Shown piece after piece: positions 1 to 10,776 of a DNA stretch of 64,000 nt (the stretch's first letter is position 1; every line of letters begins with the position of its first letter). The notes under the pieces are model-generated. The model was not told the origin of the DNA, did not search any database, and saw nothing but the letters and a program-made list of their open reading frames with translations. A program made the translations under genes and the position numbers. This stretch comes from Larix kaempferi. Lineage: Eukaryota; Streptophyta; Pinopsida; Pinales; Pinaceae. Where the stretch lies: positions 10,477,501 through 10,541,500 of the forward strand of contig BSBM01000602.1 in NCBI GenBank assembly GCA_027924585.1. Direction: 5' to 3'.

Positions 1-926
1 CTTTCTCTCTCTCTCTAAACCCCTAATCTCTCTCTCTCTCTCTCTCTCTCTAAACCCCTAACTCCCAATCTATCTCTCTCTCCCTCTCTCTCTAAACCCT
101 CACCAAAAATTTGTCGCTCTCTCTGGAATTCTAATCCCCAATCTCTCTGTATTTCTCTCTCTAAAGCATTAAATCCCAATCTCTCTCTCTCTCTAAAACC
201 CTGACACCTAATCTTTCTCTCTCTCTATAAACCCCTAACCACCAATTTCTCTCTTTCTATCTCTATATCTCTCTCTCGAAACCCATAACCACCAATCTCT
301 CTATCTCTCTTTAAACCACTAACCCCCAATATAGCTCTCTTTAAAATCCTAATTCCCAATCTTTGTCTTCCTATATCCCTCTCACTCTAAACCTTAAAAC
401 CCCAATCTCCCTCTCTCTCACTAAACCCTAACCACCATTCTCTCTCTCTCTCTCTCTAAATCCCTGACACCCATTCTCTCTATCTCTCTCTAAATAAATA
501 ATCCCACCCCTAACCTACAATATCTCTCTTTATAAAACCCTCTCTCTCTCTCTCAAGCACTAACCACTAATCTCTCTCATTCCATCTCTCTCTCTCTCTC
601 TCTCAAAACCCCTAACCCCTAATATCTATATCTCTCTCCAAACTTGTAACCTACGATCTCTCTCTCTCAAAACCCCTAACACCCAATATATCTCTTTCTA
701 TTAATCTCTCTCCAAAAACTAAATCATCAATCTCCCTCTTTCTCTCTAAACCCCTGACCAACATTCTCTCTCATCTATCTTTCTCTCTAAACCCATAACC
801 CCCAATATCTCTATGTATCTCTAAACAACTAACCCCCAATCTCTCTCTCTCTCTCAGCACCTAATCCCCAATCTCTCTCTATGTATCTCTAAACCACTAA
901 CACCCAAACTCTCTATCTCTCTCTCT
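1..926. repeat. (CT)n / telomere-like composite array, left part cut by window
   Basis: Runs of CTCTCTCT alternate with short C-rich words such as TAAACCCCTAACCCCCAAT. The spacing is irregular, about 30-55 bp per unit. The words resemble the complement of the plant telomere repeat (AAACCCT) but are degenerate and never form a pure telomeric run. The block starts at or before base 1 and stops where an LTR fragment begins. It matches 50658-51579 almost base for base. No gene is visible in it. Confidence 0.93.
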
Positions 927-930
927 CTTT

Positions 931-1211
931 GTGTTATTGTTGTTGGCGCATATGCTTTAGAAGTCGCCCGTAGTATTGTTGATCCATAGTTTGTAACGGC
1001 CCATGGTTTCGACCCATAGTATTGGCGCCTAGAATTAGTATATAAGTGTGTTTTGAGACCTATGAAGGCACCGTGAAGTTATTGTATTGAGCTTGCTCAA
1101 AGGAGGTTGCCCCCTCGAAGTGGCCTGTGATCAATACAAAAGTGATTCTGAGTTCTGTCATTTCTGCTATTTCGCGTATTCTTGTTAATTAATTGTTGCA
1201 GGTGCCTCACA
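931..1211 (+). mobile_element. LTR fragment, 3' part (copy A)
   Basis: This is the right-hand part of a long terminal repeat on the plus strand, ending in GTGCCTCACA just before a tRNA-Met primer-binding site. Copy B (51847-52220) shows the full-looking LTR starting TGTTAGG. Copy A has lost the first part together with adjoining CT array, with TTT shared at both deletion edges. No protein domain downstream can be assigned to this element. Confidence 0.7.
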
Positions 1212-1213
1212 TC

Positions 1214-1225
1214 TGGTATCAGAGC
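1214..1225 (+). other. Primer-binding site, initiator tRNA-Met type
   Basis: TGGTATCAGAGC lies 2 nt after the CA end of the LTR. This word is the usual complement of the 3' end of plant initiator tRNA-Met and primes minus-strand DNA synthesis in many plant LTR retrotransposons. It fixes the LTR boundary and shows that the element runs on the plus strand. Confidence 0.8.
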
Positions 1226-1844
1226 ACTTTCTTGGGCTTGCTGGGTGAAATTTCTGCCAAATTTTTTTTCGCATCTGTTGCAGGTTCGGATTTGGGAATA
1301 ATCCCTATCCGCTTAACTGTGGGAAGTACTTGGGCATAAGCCCTAAAACTCATTGTGAGGAGTACCACAAGAACCCCGAAGTAGCTGGCCCATTGAGAGG
1401 ACCTGCCGGCGAAAAGGGAAACGACCCCTACCTGATTGACTAGTTTCCACCCGTGAGGTAAACCAAGAGCTGTCGTTTGTGGCAAAGCAGTTATCAGTTT
1501 TACCTGAGCCGTGGAGTGAGGGGTACTGCCCCAATACGCATGCCGTCAGACAACATTGGTGGCCGAGTGAAAACCCTGAACTGTTAGGAAGCCGCACATA
1601 CCTGGGGTCCATATCTACCTTCAGTTGAACTATTGTCAATCACTGCTGCGCCGTTTCAGACCCATTTTGCAAGCCGTTCCAGATCCAGCCGTTCGGCGTT
1701 GTTCCAGAATCCTTCGAACCGGAGATCCCATTCTGCAAGCAGAGCCGTAGCCGCTCCAGTCTGTAAAAAAAAAAAAAAAAAAAAAAAAAACCCCGAGCCG
1801 TAGCCGCTCCTGTCTGGAAAAAAAAAAAAAAAAAAAAAAAAAAA
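1226..1844 (+). mobile_element. Retroelement leader ending in two poly(A) tracts
   Basis: Leader-like sequence follows the primer-binding site and has no convincing coding frame. Near its end a motif of about 22 bp, GAGCCGTAGCCGCTCC plus GTCTG, occurs twice. Each copy is followed by about 26 A residues (1765-1790 and 1818-1844). The second poly(A) abuts an antisense LINE fragment at 1845. The repeated poly(A) unit suggests a cDNA-level event such as template switching, or later slippage. It is not a normal genomic gene end. Confidence 0.6.
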
Positions 1845-3890
1845 GCCCTGCTCAAATCCTCAAAGTACCTTGTCTTTTGGCCTCCCTAAGAGCCCTGCTC
1901 AAATCCTCTGCAACCAGGAGGAAAAGTAATGGGGACAATGGACAACCTTGTCTAAGACCTCTCTCTGAGTGAAAGAAGGGGGAGGGCGCCCCATTGATAA
2001 GTACAGAGAAAGAAACCATTGTAATACAACTCATGATCCACCTGATAAAACCAATACCAAAACCCAAATGTGTGAGAAGCATACGAATATAAAGCCAACT
2101 TACTTTATCATGGGCCTTGGATAAATCTATTTTGAGGATAGCTCCTTTAAGCTTCTTTGTTTTGATACCGTGCAATCCTTCTTGGGCTATTCCAATCACC
2201 TCATGGATTTGTCTACCTTCCAAAAAACCAAATTTTTCTCCTGAAATATGTCTGGAAAAAATACCTTTCAACCTTCTAGCTATGATTTTAGACACAACCT
2301 TGTAGACACAATTGGAAAGTGAGATAGGTCTAAAATCATTGAGTGAAGAAGGATTGTCATATTTGGGGATCAAAGCAATGAAGGTTGAATTGAAACAGGC
2401 CGGAATCCTCCCAGTGAGTATTGTATCCTCCACCACCTGAAGTAGATCCTCCCAAAGAAAATCATACAAAGCCAGGAGAAATTTGATGGACCAACCATCC
2501 GGTCTCGGGCTCTTGTCTTTTTGGAAGCTGTGTAGGGATGATTTTAATTCTTCTTCAGAAATATCATCCATCAATGCTCGATTATCATCCTCTTCCACAA
2601 AACGAGGAAAGAGTTGTGCCACTCTGATCACCTCCGCTGCTGTGGCCTGATTAGGAGCCCTAAAGAGTTCCTGAAAATGATCCACCCCCACCCTAGCCAT
2701 CCCTTCAAATGAAGTTTGTGGCTCACCAAGAGCGTTATCCAGGATCTAGATAGTATTCGCACCTACCCTTCCTTTTGTGTAGGCATGAAAGAACTTTGTG
2801 TTCTCATCCCCTACTTCCAACCAAGTCGCTCTGCTCTTAAGTTGCCAGGTTTCTTCTTTTTCGAGTAGAAGGATGTTTCTCCTTCCTTCCAACCTTACCA
2901 AAAGTTCTTTGGACTCCCGAGTTGTCAAGTCTCCTCCCTCTTCATCATAAATCTTGGAAAGATCCTCCTCAATCAGTTTAAGTTCTCTGTCCTCTCTGAT
3001 TCTCTTAACATGTGCCCAGTCTTTAATAGGGCCTTTAACCCTCTTTAAATTTGTAGCAAACTGAAAGGAGGTTGAGATATTAGCCCTAGGATAGAAAGGT
3101 ACCCATAGGGAATGTACCAAGGTAAAGAAGGAATCATCTTTCAACTAGTTTTTATTAAACTTTAGAGGACCAAGAGGTTTCGGAGGTCCAGGACGAAGTT
3201 CAATAAAAATAGGAAAGTGGTCAGAGGCTCCCCCCGATCCCACCCATTGTCTCAAGAGAAAGAATTTGTCCACCAAGTGTTCCGATACTAAGAACCGGTC
3301 CAACCTCTTTGCCATCTTGCTATCGCTAGCTTGATTGTTTCTCCAAGTAGGTTTGAGTTTTAAGGGCTCAATGTCAATCAAGTTTTTATCAGCTAGTCTC
3401 TGAGAGAAAAAACCGGCCAAAGGATCATGCCGAGCCCTAGGCCCCCAAACTTCCCATTGACCCAATGAAAAGTTCAAATCACCACCCAATAGTATAGATT
3501 CCCCCCGGAGAAGAGAATTGTTGAGTAGCACATCCCAGAAGGGGACACGACTTAGATAAGGTCCATAAACATTAACCAAAGTAAGGACTTCCCCTAAGTC
3601 CAAAGTCGAGAACGACAATCCAAGAATAGAATCCATCCCCCAAATGTTGTGAATTTTAACAGACCTGTCGTTCCAGCCAATAGCCAGGCCTCCAAAATGA
3701 CCACGAACATCCAAATTTTCAAATGACCATCCACAGAACCAAATCTCCAATCTCGCCTTCACCATCTCCCCATCGCCCATAGTTTCTTGTAGTAAAATGA
3801 TGTTCGGGCAGTCTAAAGAGACCACCCTCCCGAGTGCTGATCTTTATGGGGCCCAACCAGACCTCGACAATTGAAGGACATAATTTTCAT
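1845..3890 (-). pseudogene. LINE ORF2 remnant: endonuclease plus partial reverse transcriptase (copy A)
   Basis: Plant L1-like ORF2 on the minus strand. The start ATG is at 3890. The endonuclease part (about 3840-3145) shows GGDLNFSLG, KRLDRFLVS and SDHFPIF, the metal-binding and catalytic motifs of the APE-type nuclease that nicks target DNA. The RT part (3144-1852) shows FIALIPK, NDFRPISL, LKIDLSKAHDKVSW and GLRQGCPLSPLLF. It stops before the YADD catalytic box, so the rest of RT and the 3' tail are missing. Lesions: a 1-nt deletion after the start near 3842 relative to copy B, an in-frame stop between the nuclease and RT parts at about 3145, and a Trp-to-stop change near 2746. The element cannot be active. 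Normal LINE insertions lose their 5' end, not their 3' end, so this truncation is unusual. Confidence 0.9.
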
Positions 3891-5016
3891 CAGTGACCCT
3901 CTTCTGAGTTCGCACTACTCTAAGCGCCCGATCAATAGTCTGCTGTTTTCCTTCCAAAAGATCCAATCTAGCTTTGGATTGTGCCTTGGAGATAAAATAC
4001 TTCCTCCCCCTACCTTTAGATGGCATAAATTTCCCAATTCCCAAACCCCTAGAGGCTTGTTTGGTGGCAGAGCATAGGAAGTATCCAGAATCAGTGGATT
4101 CAGGAGGAGAAGACGGGGAAGCTTCCTCCCGAAAGGTCGGGTCAGGGTCCGGATTCAGGCAGGGAGAAACCTCCTCCAGGGAGGCAGGAGGGGATTCGAT
4201 GAGAAGTTTAGTACCCACATCAGATTGGGGGGTGATATTTAGATTTTTGAGGGTCTCAACCCAATCCATCCCAGCAAGTGAAACATTATTCATATCAATT
4301 TTAATAGAAGGAGAAATGGAGGGAGGTGTAGTACCCACAAACTGTATCCCGTGAGTGTGCAGTAGCTCAGTTGCTCCGACAAAGTACTCCTTAATAGGAG
4401 CAGGAAGCTGCTCATCCTCCGAAGTAGGATCACGCACCTACTCCCTTCCAGTATCCTCCTGTACCAACAGAGAATGGGCTGGCGAAGTAGTTCCAGCTGG
4501 TGCAGTTTTTTCAATCCCATCGGACCATTTGTGGCGACCACCATTCCTAGTCCTGAGGGGAAGTTTGCATTCTGCCACTGGGTGTCCATAAGCGTGACAT
4601 CTCCTGCATCTAAAAGGGACATATTCATAGTCCAAATTTTATACAAAGGTATATGGGCCCCAACTAAGCTTCATATCTTCCACAAGTCCTTCTCTGACAT
4701 TCAGACTAACTAAGATCCTTGCAACCTTCTTTTGTTTTGTATAGTGAGAAGAGTAATCCCCTTCCAGGTAGGTACCAAGAATGTTCCGAATACCTCTAAA
4801 GTGTCGTTCAGACCAGTAGTGTAAAGGAATCCCTGGGAGGCGAACCCAAAATGGTACAATGTCCAAGCGTTCCCTGCTAGCATTGAACATCGGGTGCCAG
4901 GGCTTAAGTAAAACAGGGCAATGATCCCAACTCCAGTTCCGATTTAGTACCCAAAGAGCATGTTCAATCGAGAGGAAGTTAAATGCAAACCAATTTAAAC
5001 ACAATGCTACAAACAT
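3844..5016 (-). pseudogene. LINE ORF1 remnant with DUF4283-like domain and zinc knuckle (copy A)
   Basis: Minus-strand ORF1 of the same LINE. Residues encoded at 5016-4639 match the DUF4283 pattern common in plant LINEs and related gag-like proteins (FWVRLPGIPLHYW, then LGTYLEGD). Next comes a CCHC-type knuckle, RCRRCHAYGHPVAEC, around 4600, and a Pro/Ser/Glu-rich linker (4437-3844) that overlaps the start of ORF2. Such proteins bind the element RNA. A CAA-to-TAA stop at about 4639 is private to copy A. A second stop at about 4437 is shared with copy B. The first ~25 codons at the 5' end are absent from copy B because of a 50-bp deletion there. Confidence 0.8.
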
Positions 5017-5143
5017 GCAATTATTTCATCATTGACATGCTCCTTTAAGAAGCAACTTTTCTACAAACTATGAGTTTATATCTGCCTTACAAACAAAAGG
5101 AGAAAAATATAGTTCACAGGAAGGTAAGCAATTTCATATTGAT

Positions 5144-5240
5144 CATTGATGACTCGGTTATATTTTTTGATGGTGCAGCCTCCATGGGACAATGTGCAGT
5201 TGGGGGAACAATCATCCTGAACCAGGATCACTGTAACATC
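5144..5240 (+). pseudogene. RNase H-like fragment (copy A)
   Basis: A short plus-strand reading frame contains VIFFDGAASMGQCAVGGTI, which fits the start of a plant RNase H fold (FDGA..., then G.GG with the first catalytic Asp). Only this first strand region is present and no active-site residues beyond the first Asp can be placed. It lies on the strand opposite the adjoining LINE, so it comes from another insertion. Identity rests on one motif. Confidence 0.45.
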
Positions 5241-6650
5241 TCGATAATTTCATAAAAATTTAAAATTTTTAAAACAACATTAAATGTTATCATTTCTATT
5301 GCGGAAGTAATAAATGCTTAAGAAGGTAGCAATGATTAGTTAAAACAGTAAGCAAAGACAAATTAATTAATGAATATTTTTAGCTAAAGACATTTAAATA
5401 TTGTGACACGTCATAATTCTTTTAACATACTTACGACACTGAAAAGTTTTGTGTTAACTGTAATTCCAAAGTAATGAGATCAGTGGTTCTAAATGTGATT
5501 ATAAGTTGTGCACTGTTTGTACTAAAGTGAAATTTTGAAGGAGTGCTGACAGTTTGCTTCTTTGATGTCAAAGGGGTCCTGCGAGGTACCCTGGGGTTTA
5601 CTTAGCTATGTTTAGCTAAGGCATTTGAATTCTATTTTCCTATGTGCAGAAAAACAGGTAAGAATTCCTACAACAGCAAGAATTTAGAGTACAAGATTCT
5701 TTCAAGAGTAACGTCATTGTATTGTGATAATTTCTAAGTATTTCTATGCAAAACAAGTTTGCTGGAGGTATGGATATTTTGGTTCCTATTCTTATTTTCA
5801 AGATGGATTACAACGTTCCAAAGTACTGAAATCACATTGTCAAATGTGTTTATATTGCTATTATTGTAAATATCAAAACAGTGTTACAATTGTCCATATA
5901 TAATTCTATTTGAAATCTCGAGGAAATAGTGTTTATACTAAATCAAATGAAACTATCAAAATATATTTTTGTATCAACAAGTCTGTAGAATATTCCTAAG
6001 TCTCATATTTATCAATGATTTAAAAATGCATGGCTAAAGCATGAAACCAAATAGACTTTTCCCTAAGGTCTAAACACCTACTATAGAGATGATATAATGT
6101 GGCATATGGTAATTATGCAAATATATATTCAAACATTGTGTATATTAACTATTATTATGTTACTATTGGATTTCAATACAATATCACGATGTATTCACTA
6201 AAATGGAAATGTAATGTGACATAAAAACTATGCATTCATACATAATATGAAACAAGTATTCAATCCTTCAGAACTATATTGATTGAGCATTGATATGATG
6301 ATATTGACATATACTACTAATGTTACGATGCCTATACAAACTTTGATAACACAAATATGAAATGTAAACTATAGTCTAACACTGTAATGATTTGATCGTG
6401 ATAGGGTATTTAAATTTGGTACTTAGCAACGCTTCCAACTGTCGGTATCAACCTAAGCATTAACGTCATTTTACTGCAGGGTGAGGTGGAGGCTCAGTTG
6501 GATGGTTTCCACGTGATGGAAAATACAATGTGTACACCATGCTGAGTTGTGCTATGTAATAGCCATTGATTTGTCGAGTTGGCAACATGTTAGATGAATC
6601 AAATTAATGCAGTATTGATTGCAATAGTAGGCTCGGATATCATCATGCGT
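5241..6650. other. AT-rich non-coding stretch (copy A)
   Basis: No reading frame, tandem array or RNA gene is supported here. A TGTAACATCTCG word at 5232 resembles the start of some gypsy LTRs, but no partner end was found. Near 6478 a GCAG is followed by about 20 open codons, as an exon could be, without recognisable similarity. Confidence 0.5.
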
Positions 6651-7574
6651 TGTTGGAAAACAGTCTACCGTTGATCTCTGAAAGATCTAGGGCTTTGGAG
6701 AAACCCTAGTCTTTTGTTGGTAAGTAGCACGAAAGTGCTTCTTAGCATTCATTTCGAGTTTTCGTGGTAAGGCTTGGAGAGCCGACCGTATTGCAACAAT
6801 GTAGGGTTTTGGCGTTTACTGTTACGAGGTCTCCTCCCTTGGTCTCGTCGAACCTACGACCTATGAGAGAATGTTTAAAAGTCTCAGGCTTTCAGTCTTT
6901 GTGAGAAAAGAGTAATGACACAGTCAATGTGACTGTGGAAATGTTCCGTTGATAGTTTGGTTTAGTGAATTTGTTTGAAGCTCGTTTCTCTAAGCATTTA
7001 CGGTGGTTCCAAGAATTGAATCCTATTGATACTACAACTATGAACAGTCTCCGTCGTTTTGCTGGTGTGGAAAGACTCAAGCCAAGAACACTCAAGTGAG
7101 GTAAGTTTTTGTTGATAGTAAAAGTAACACTGTAATATTGAAGTTATTGCTGCGTTTCTCAAGTTTTAACCTATCAAAATGTAACTGGGAGGTTAAGTTC
7201 GTTGAAGGGTTGCTATGTTCAAACTCGGGTTGAGGATGCTGCAACACCCTTCTAGTAAGCCTTGGTGGTTCATATAAAAACCCTCGTAGGTACCTTTGGC
7301 ATGGTGAAAACAAAATGACGAGAGTTGAAAAGTAATCCTTAACTGGAGTGATGGCCGTCTTTAAGTTTTTGTTTGAACAAAGTTGTAAAGAGGATAAGTC
7401 TTCGGTTTTGATGTTGATAACAACTCAATGATGAGTTAGGTTTGTAGGCAAAGATAATGTATAAGTTTAGTTTTTGCTTTGTTTTAACGAGGCTTCAAGT
7501 CTGCGTTGTTGTCACAAACCCAAATTTCTCGGTTAGTAAAAATGTGAATTTTTACTGAAAAAATTTTCCTAACA
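6651..7574. mobile_element. Possible LTR of about 924 bp (copy A)
   Basis: The interval starts TGTTGGAAAA and ends TTTTCCTAACA, an imperfect terminal inverted repeat with the TG...CA ends of LTRs. Inside are promoter-like CATATAAAA at about 7270 and GAGAAACCCTAGTC near the left end. I could not find a matching target-site duplication, primer-binding site or second LTR, so this is a candidate only. Confidence 0.3.
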
Positions 7575-9789
7575 ACCACTAAATCGGACAATATTTCCAT
7601 GTTCATTGTTAATTAACTCATTGGATCCTTCAGTCTTATTATTTTCGTACTAGCATTAATATGACGAAGAAGAATAAACATACGACCAATATGGAAGTGC
7701 ACCTACTATCAATAATAAATGAATAGTTCCATTTATAAACTTACTTACTTATGCCACAATTTATACAATAATGATCATTCAACATGTTAAAACAACATGT
7801 CATGATTTGTTCTAGTCCTCTGGCTAATGATATGTATATGGAAATATTACTTGTAACTCAGATTTAACCAACAATTTCCCAACAAACTGATCAATATATA
7901 AGAAAAATACTTCATCTAACCTATAGTACCATCAAGAATTCATTTGCCATTGTAGACCAAACATAAGAGGTCAAAATAATATTGATACAAGTCAACACAA
8001 TATTGAATAATGCACAATTAAGGGACCATTAAAAGAAATGTTTTAATGCGATAACTAATGATAATTAAAAGATATATTCATAACAAAACTTATGTACTTC
8101 ACTTTTTCTTTAACTAATGATGCATGGTCTCGATCATATCTTTTCAATAACACCATTATACGAATTAGCCCAAAAGCTTGCATTAGTGCCATCTCTACAT
8201 TGAACCATTCCCTAAAACTCTTGCTCATTAAAAGAATAATACAATTACCAGAAGGAAACGAAATATACAGAACACAACTAATAAGCACAACATTTATGAA
8301 CTCATGAGCATCCAAGAAGGTGTACACAACCAAGGAACATATAAAGGAGACACCAAAATACCGTGGTTCACCCCCAACTTGGGCTACGTCCACAAAACCT
8401 GTCAATTTATTATTCATCAAATCAAATCGAAAGGTACAAAAATTGCAACACTGATGTTGTTTTCCTCTAACTTGAATCTCCCTTCAAAGCTTAAATTATC
8501 ATGTTTACCTTATAGTAATATATTATCTAATTATATCTTTACATGGATTAATAATAAATACCCCTTTTTACTTCATTCGTTGGAATGACTAAGTATTATC
8601 ATACTTATAATGAATTCTAGTTTGCCTATATTTATAAAGTAATTGCATAACCTTCTTAATATGAAATAAGATATCTTTTCAACTTTATATATATAAAATA
8701 TTTGCATAACTTTTTATTATGAAATAACATATCTTATCATCGTATATATATTTAAAACAAAGTCTAGTAAATGGATAAAAGGTCATAATGTAAAGGACTT
8801 ATACATATGCGTATCTCTGGCATATCTATATATGTATAGTCTTTAAAAGATTGAGAATATTTTATCATGAAATAATATTGATCAAAATGTATAGATATGT
8901 TTTTATATAAGTTGAGGTCCTAACTTAGGATCTAAAACATTTAGCCTATAACCAAAAAGACATGCGATGATCCTGTTTAAGTGTAATAACTCAAATTTAT
9001 AAAGAAGGTAACTTCAGAAATGATGGTGTCGGTTATTAGAAATAAAAAAATATAGATCTAAAAGAAATCTATATGAAGACGTGATGACAAAAAGAACCAC
9101 GGAAAATGCATTGGAAATGATGATACGTAAAGGTAAGGAATTCTTGGTCGCAGTCTTCGCATAAAGGGAGAAACACGATACTACACTATTCAGCCAACAT
9201 ATAAAGAGGGTTCTCAGTTATTTTCAAGTTGCCAAGGTTGGAATACATTCAGGGATTTTTAACAAACTTAGACAAACTATGAATTAACATATTAATTCAA
9301 TGCAGGAAAATCGCTATCACTCAAGGTAACTTAGCAATAAAAGCTATCAGCAGGATTCGTACTCAGGAAGTTGTTCTTCTACGAATTCTAAATAAAGATA
9401 TGTATAATTGACTGCTTATGATTTAAATGCAGATCTATTACAAAAATAAAGAAGAAGCATCAAGCCATAATCTTCTACGATCTCTTGGTGCAAAAGTATG
9501 CATATTTATAACAACGTTTTTATGGTGATAAAAAAAATACAATAGAAACTCAATATACAGATCTTGCGATTTCGATGTAGCCTAAAATGCAATGATCCTA
9601 AGTGTCTTCATTCAGTATAAGCAAAGTTTTCTCTATGCTAACAGATCCAAAACGAAATCCGCACATACCAACATAAATTTATTTAAGCTATCTAAAAACT
9701 GTAATATGCATTTTCCAACAGATATCTATCTAAATCGTGGCAGTACCAAGATACACCCATACTCTAAGCATATCATAAAAACTTAAGGC
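7575..9789. other. AT-rich stretch with no recognised gene (copy A)
   Basis: Mostly AT-rich DNA. The longest frame (8055-8420 minus, 121 codons) has no known motif. Its two replacement differences from the copy at 58867-59232 give no sign of constraint. Around 8640-8760 short ATATATAA-rich segments repeat (two copies of TTGCATAACTTTTTAATATGAAATAA-like sequence). I see no gene. Confidence 0.5.
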
Positions 9790-10740
9790 AGCAGGAGAAA
9801 TACCTCAGAGATCTTCCTTGTCTTCTTCTTTCAATCATTTTACTACAGAGAGCAGTAAAGAAGCAACCCTACAACTTAAACCAAAATGGACCCCATGCTC
9901 TCTCTCCTTCCATGCGTAGCACACTCAGTTTTGTCAGAAGAACCAGACGGTGAACCTCCCAAACGTATCTATACTCTTTTGACAACCCACGCCTAAACAT
10001 CAACTTGATTCCCTCAATAGAATTCTTTCTAAACTCAGGGTCTCTATTCTCGAGATCGTAGAGGTGAATAACAACTTGATTTCCTTGCTGTCAGAACCGC
10101 AGAGCTAGAATTTCATACAATATGAAATTGCAAAAATACCACTTTGGGGATCGGCTGCTAGCTGTCCCTCTCCCTACTATACAAATCAACAGAGATTTAA
10201 ATCCCTTTGACAACCCCGTATTAACACGGGTTAGGACATCAATCACATAAAGAAGCTACTAGAATTCCAATTCGAAGGTGCAGAGGTCGAGCTCCCCGAG
10301 CCGTCTCCCCATACTTACAGCGGTCCATAAAACTAATGATAGTTCCCTCTCTTCCCTTTCCCTTCGGTCCGCATTACACGAGATCAGTTCTTCATAAGAA
10401 GGCTGAGTCCTTTCCCCATAGTGGTGACAAATGGTGAAAGCAATTCGACACATGGCTGGCTTAAGATGAGGCAAGAAGGCGGCAACAGGGAGTGTAGGAT
10501 TTCTACGTTTCTATACTAAGACAGATGACAGTTCTAAAAAATATCCTGGAACCAAATGGTGACCCAGCTTAGATCCCACACTCCACTAAGGGAGCCAAAC
10601 TTGCTGAATTTGCACCCTATATTCCTCCACGAGATCTTTGACCAAACTTGGTCATAATTACAAAACTTTGTAATTAAAATTTAACATAAAGTATTTTGCC
10701 AATAAAATAATAATTTCAGAAATTGGGTAGGTGACATACA
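9790..10740 (-). mobile_element. 3' LTR region of the Ty3/gypsy element; outer end not defined (copy A)
   Basis: On the minus strand the LTR begins TGTATGTCACC, immediately after a polypurine tract. It includes GATTTAAATCTC near 10195 as a possible TATA-type promoter, then a moderately GC-rich transcript-leader-like section. No second LTR exists in the window to compare with, so the outer limit (somewhere near 9790-10260) is a guess. Confidence 0.55.
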
Positions 10741-10752
10741 TCCCCCCTTAAG
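10741..10752 (-). other. Polypurine tract of the Ty3/gypsy element (copy A)
   Basis: On the minus strand this reads CTTAAGGGGGGA, directly followed by TGTATGTCACC. A G-rich purine run next to a TG start is the standard plus-strand primer of LTR retrotransposons. It lies 25 nt beyond the end of the integrase frame at 10777. Confidence 0.8.
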
Positions 10753-10776
10753 TCTCAACATCGTCCTCGATGTTGG

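Noticed and set aside
1219-1639. Minus-strand frames of 88 and 98 codons in the LTR-element leader
   Set aside because: They lie antisense to the leader, overlap each other and show no motif. Their conservation in the second copy only reflects the recent duplication.
1640-1855. Frame rich in Phe over the poly(A) tracts
   Set aside because: It is a translation of the complementary poly(T) and cannot be a real protein.
8055-8420. 121-codon minus-strand gene present in both copies
   Set aside because: No motif, AT-rich composition, no splice or promoter context. The two amino-acid differences show no constraint.
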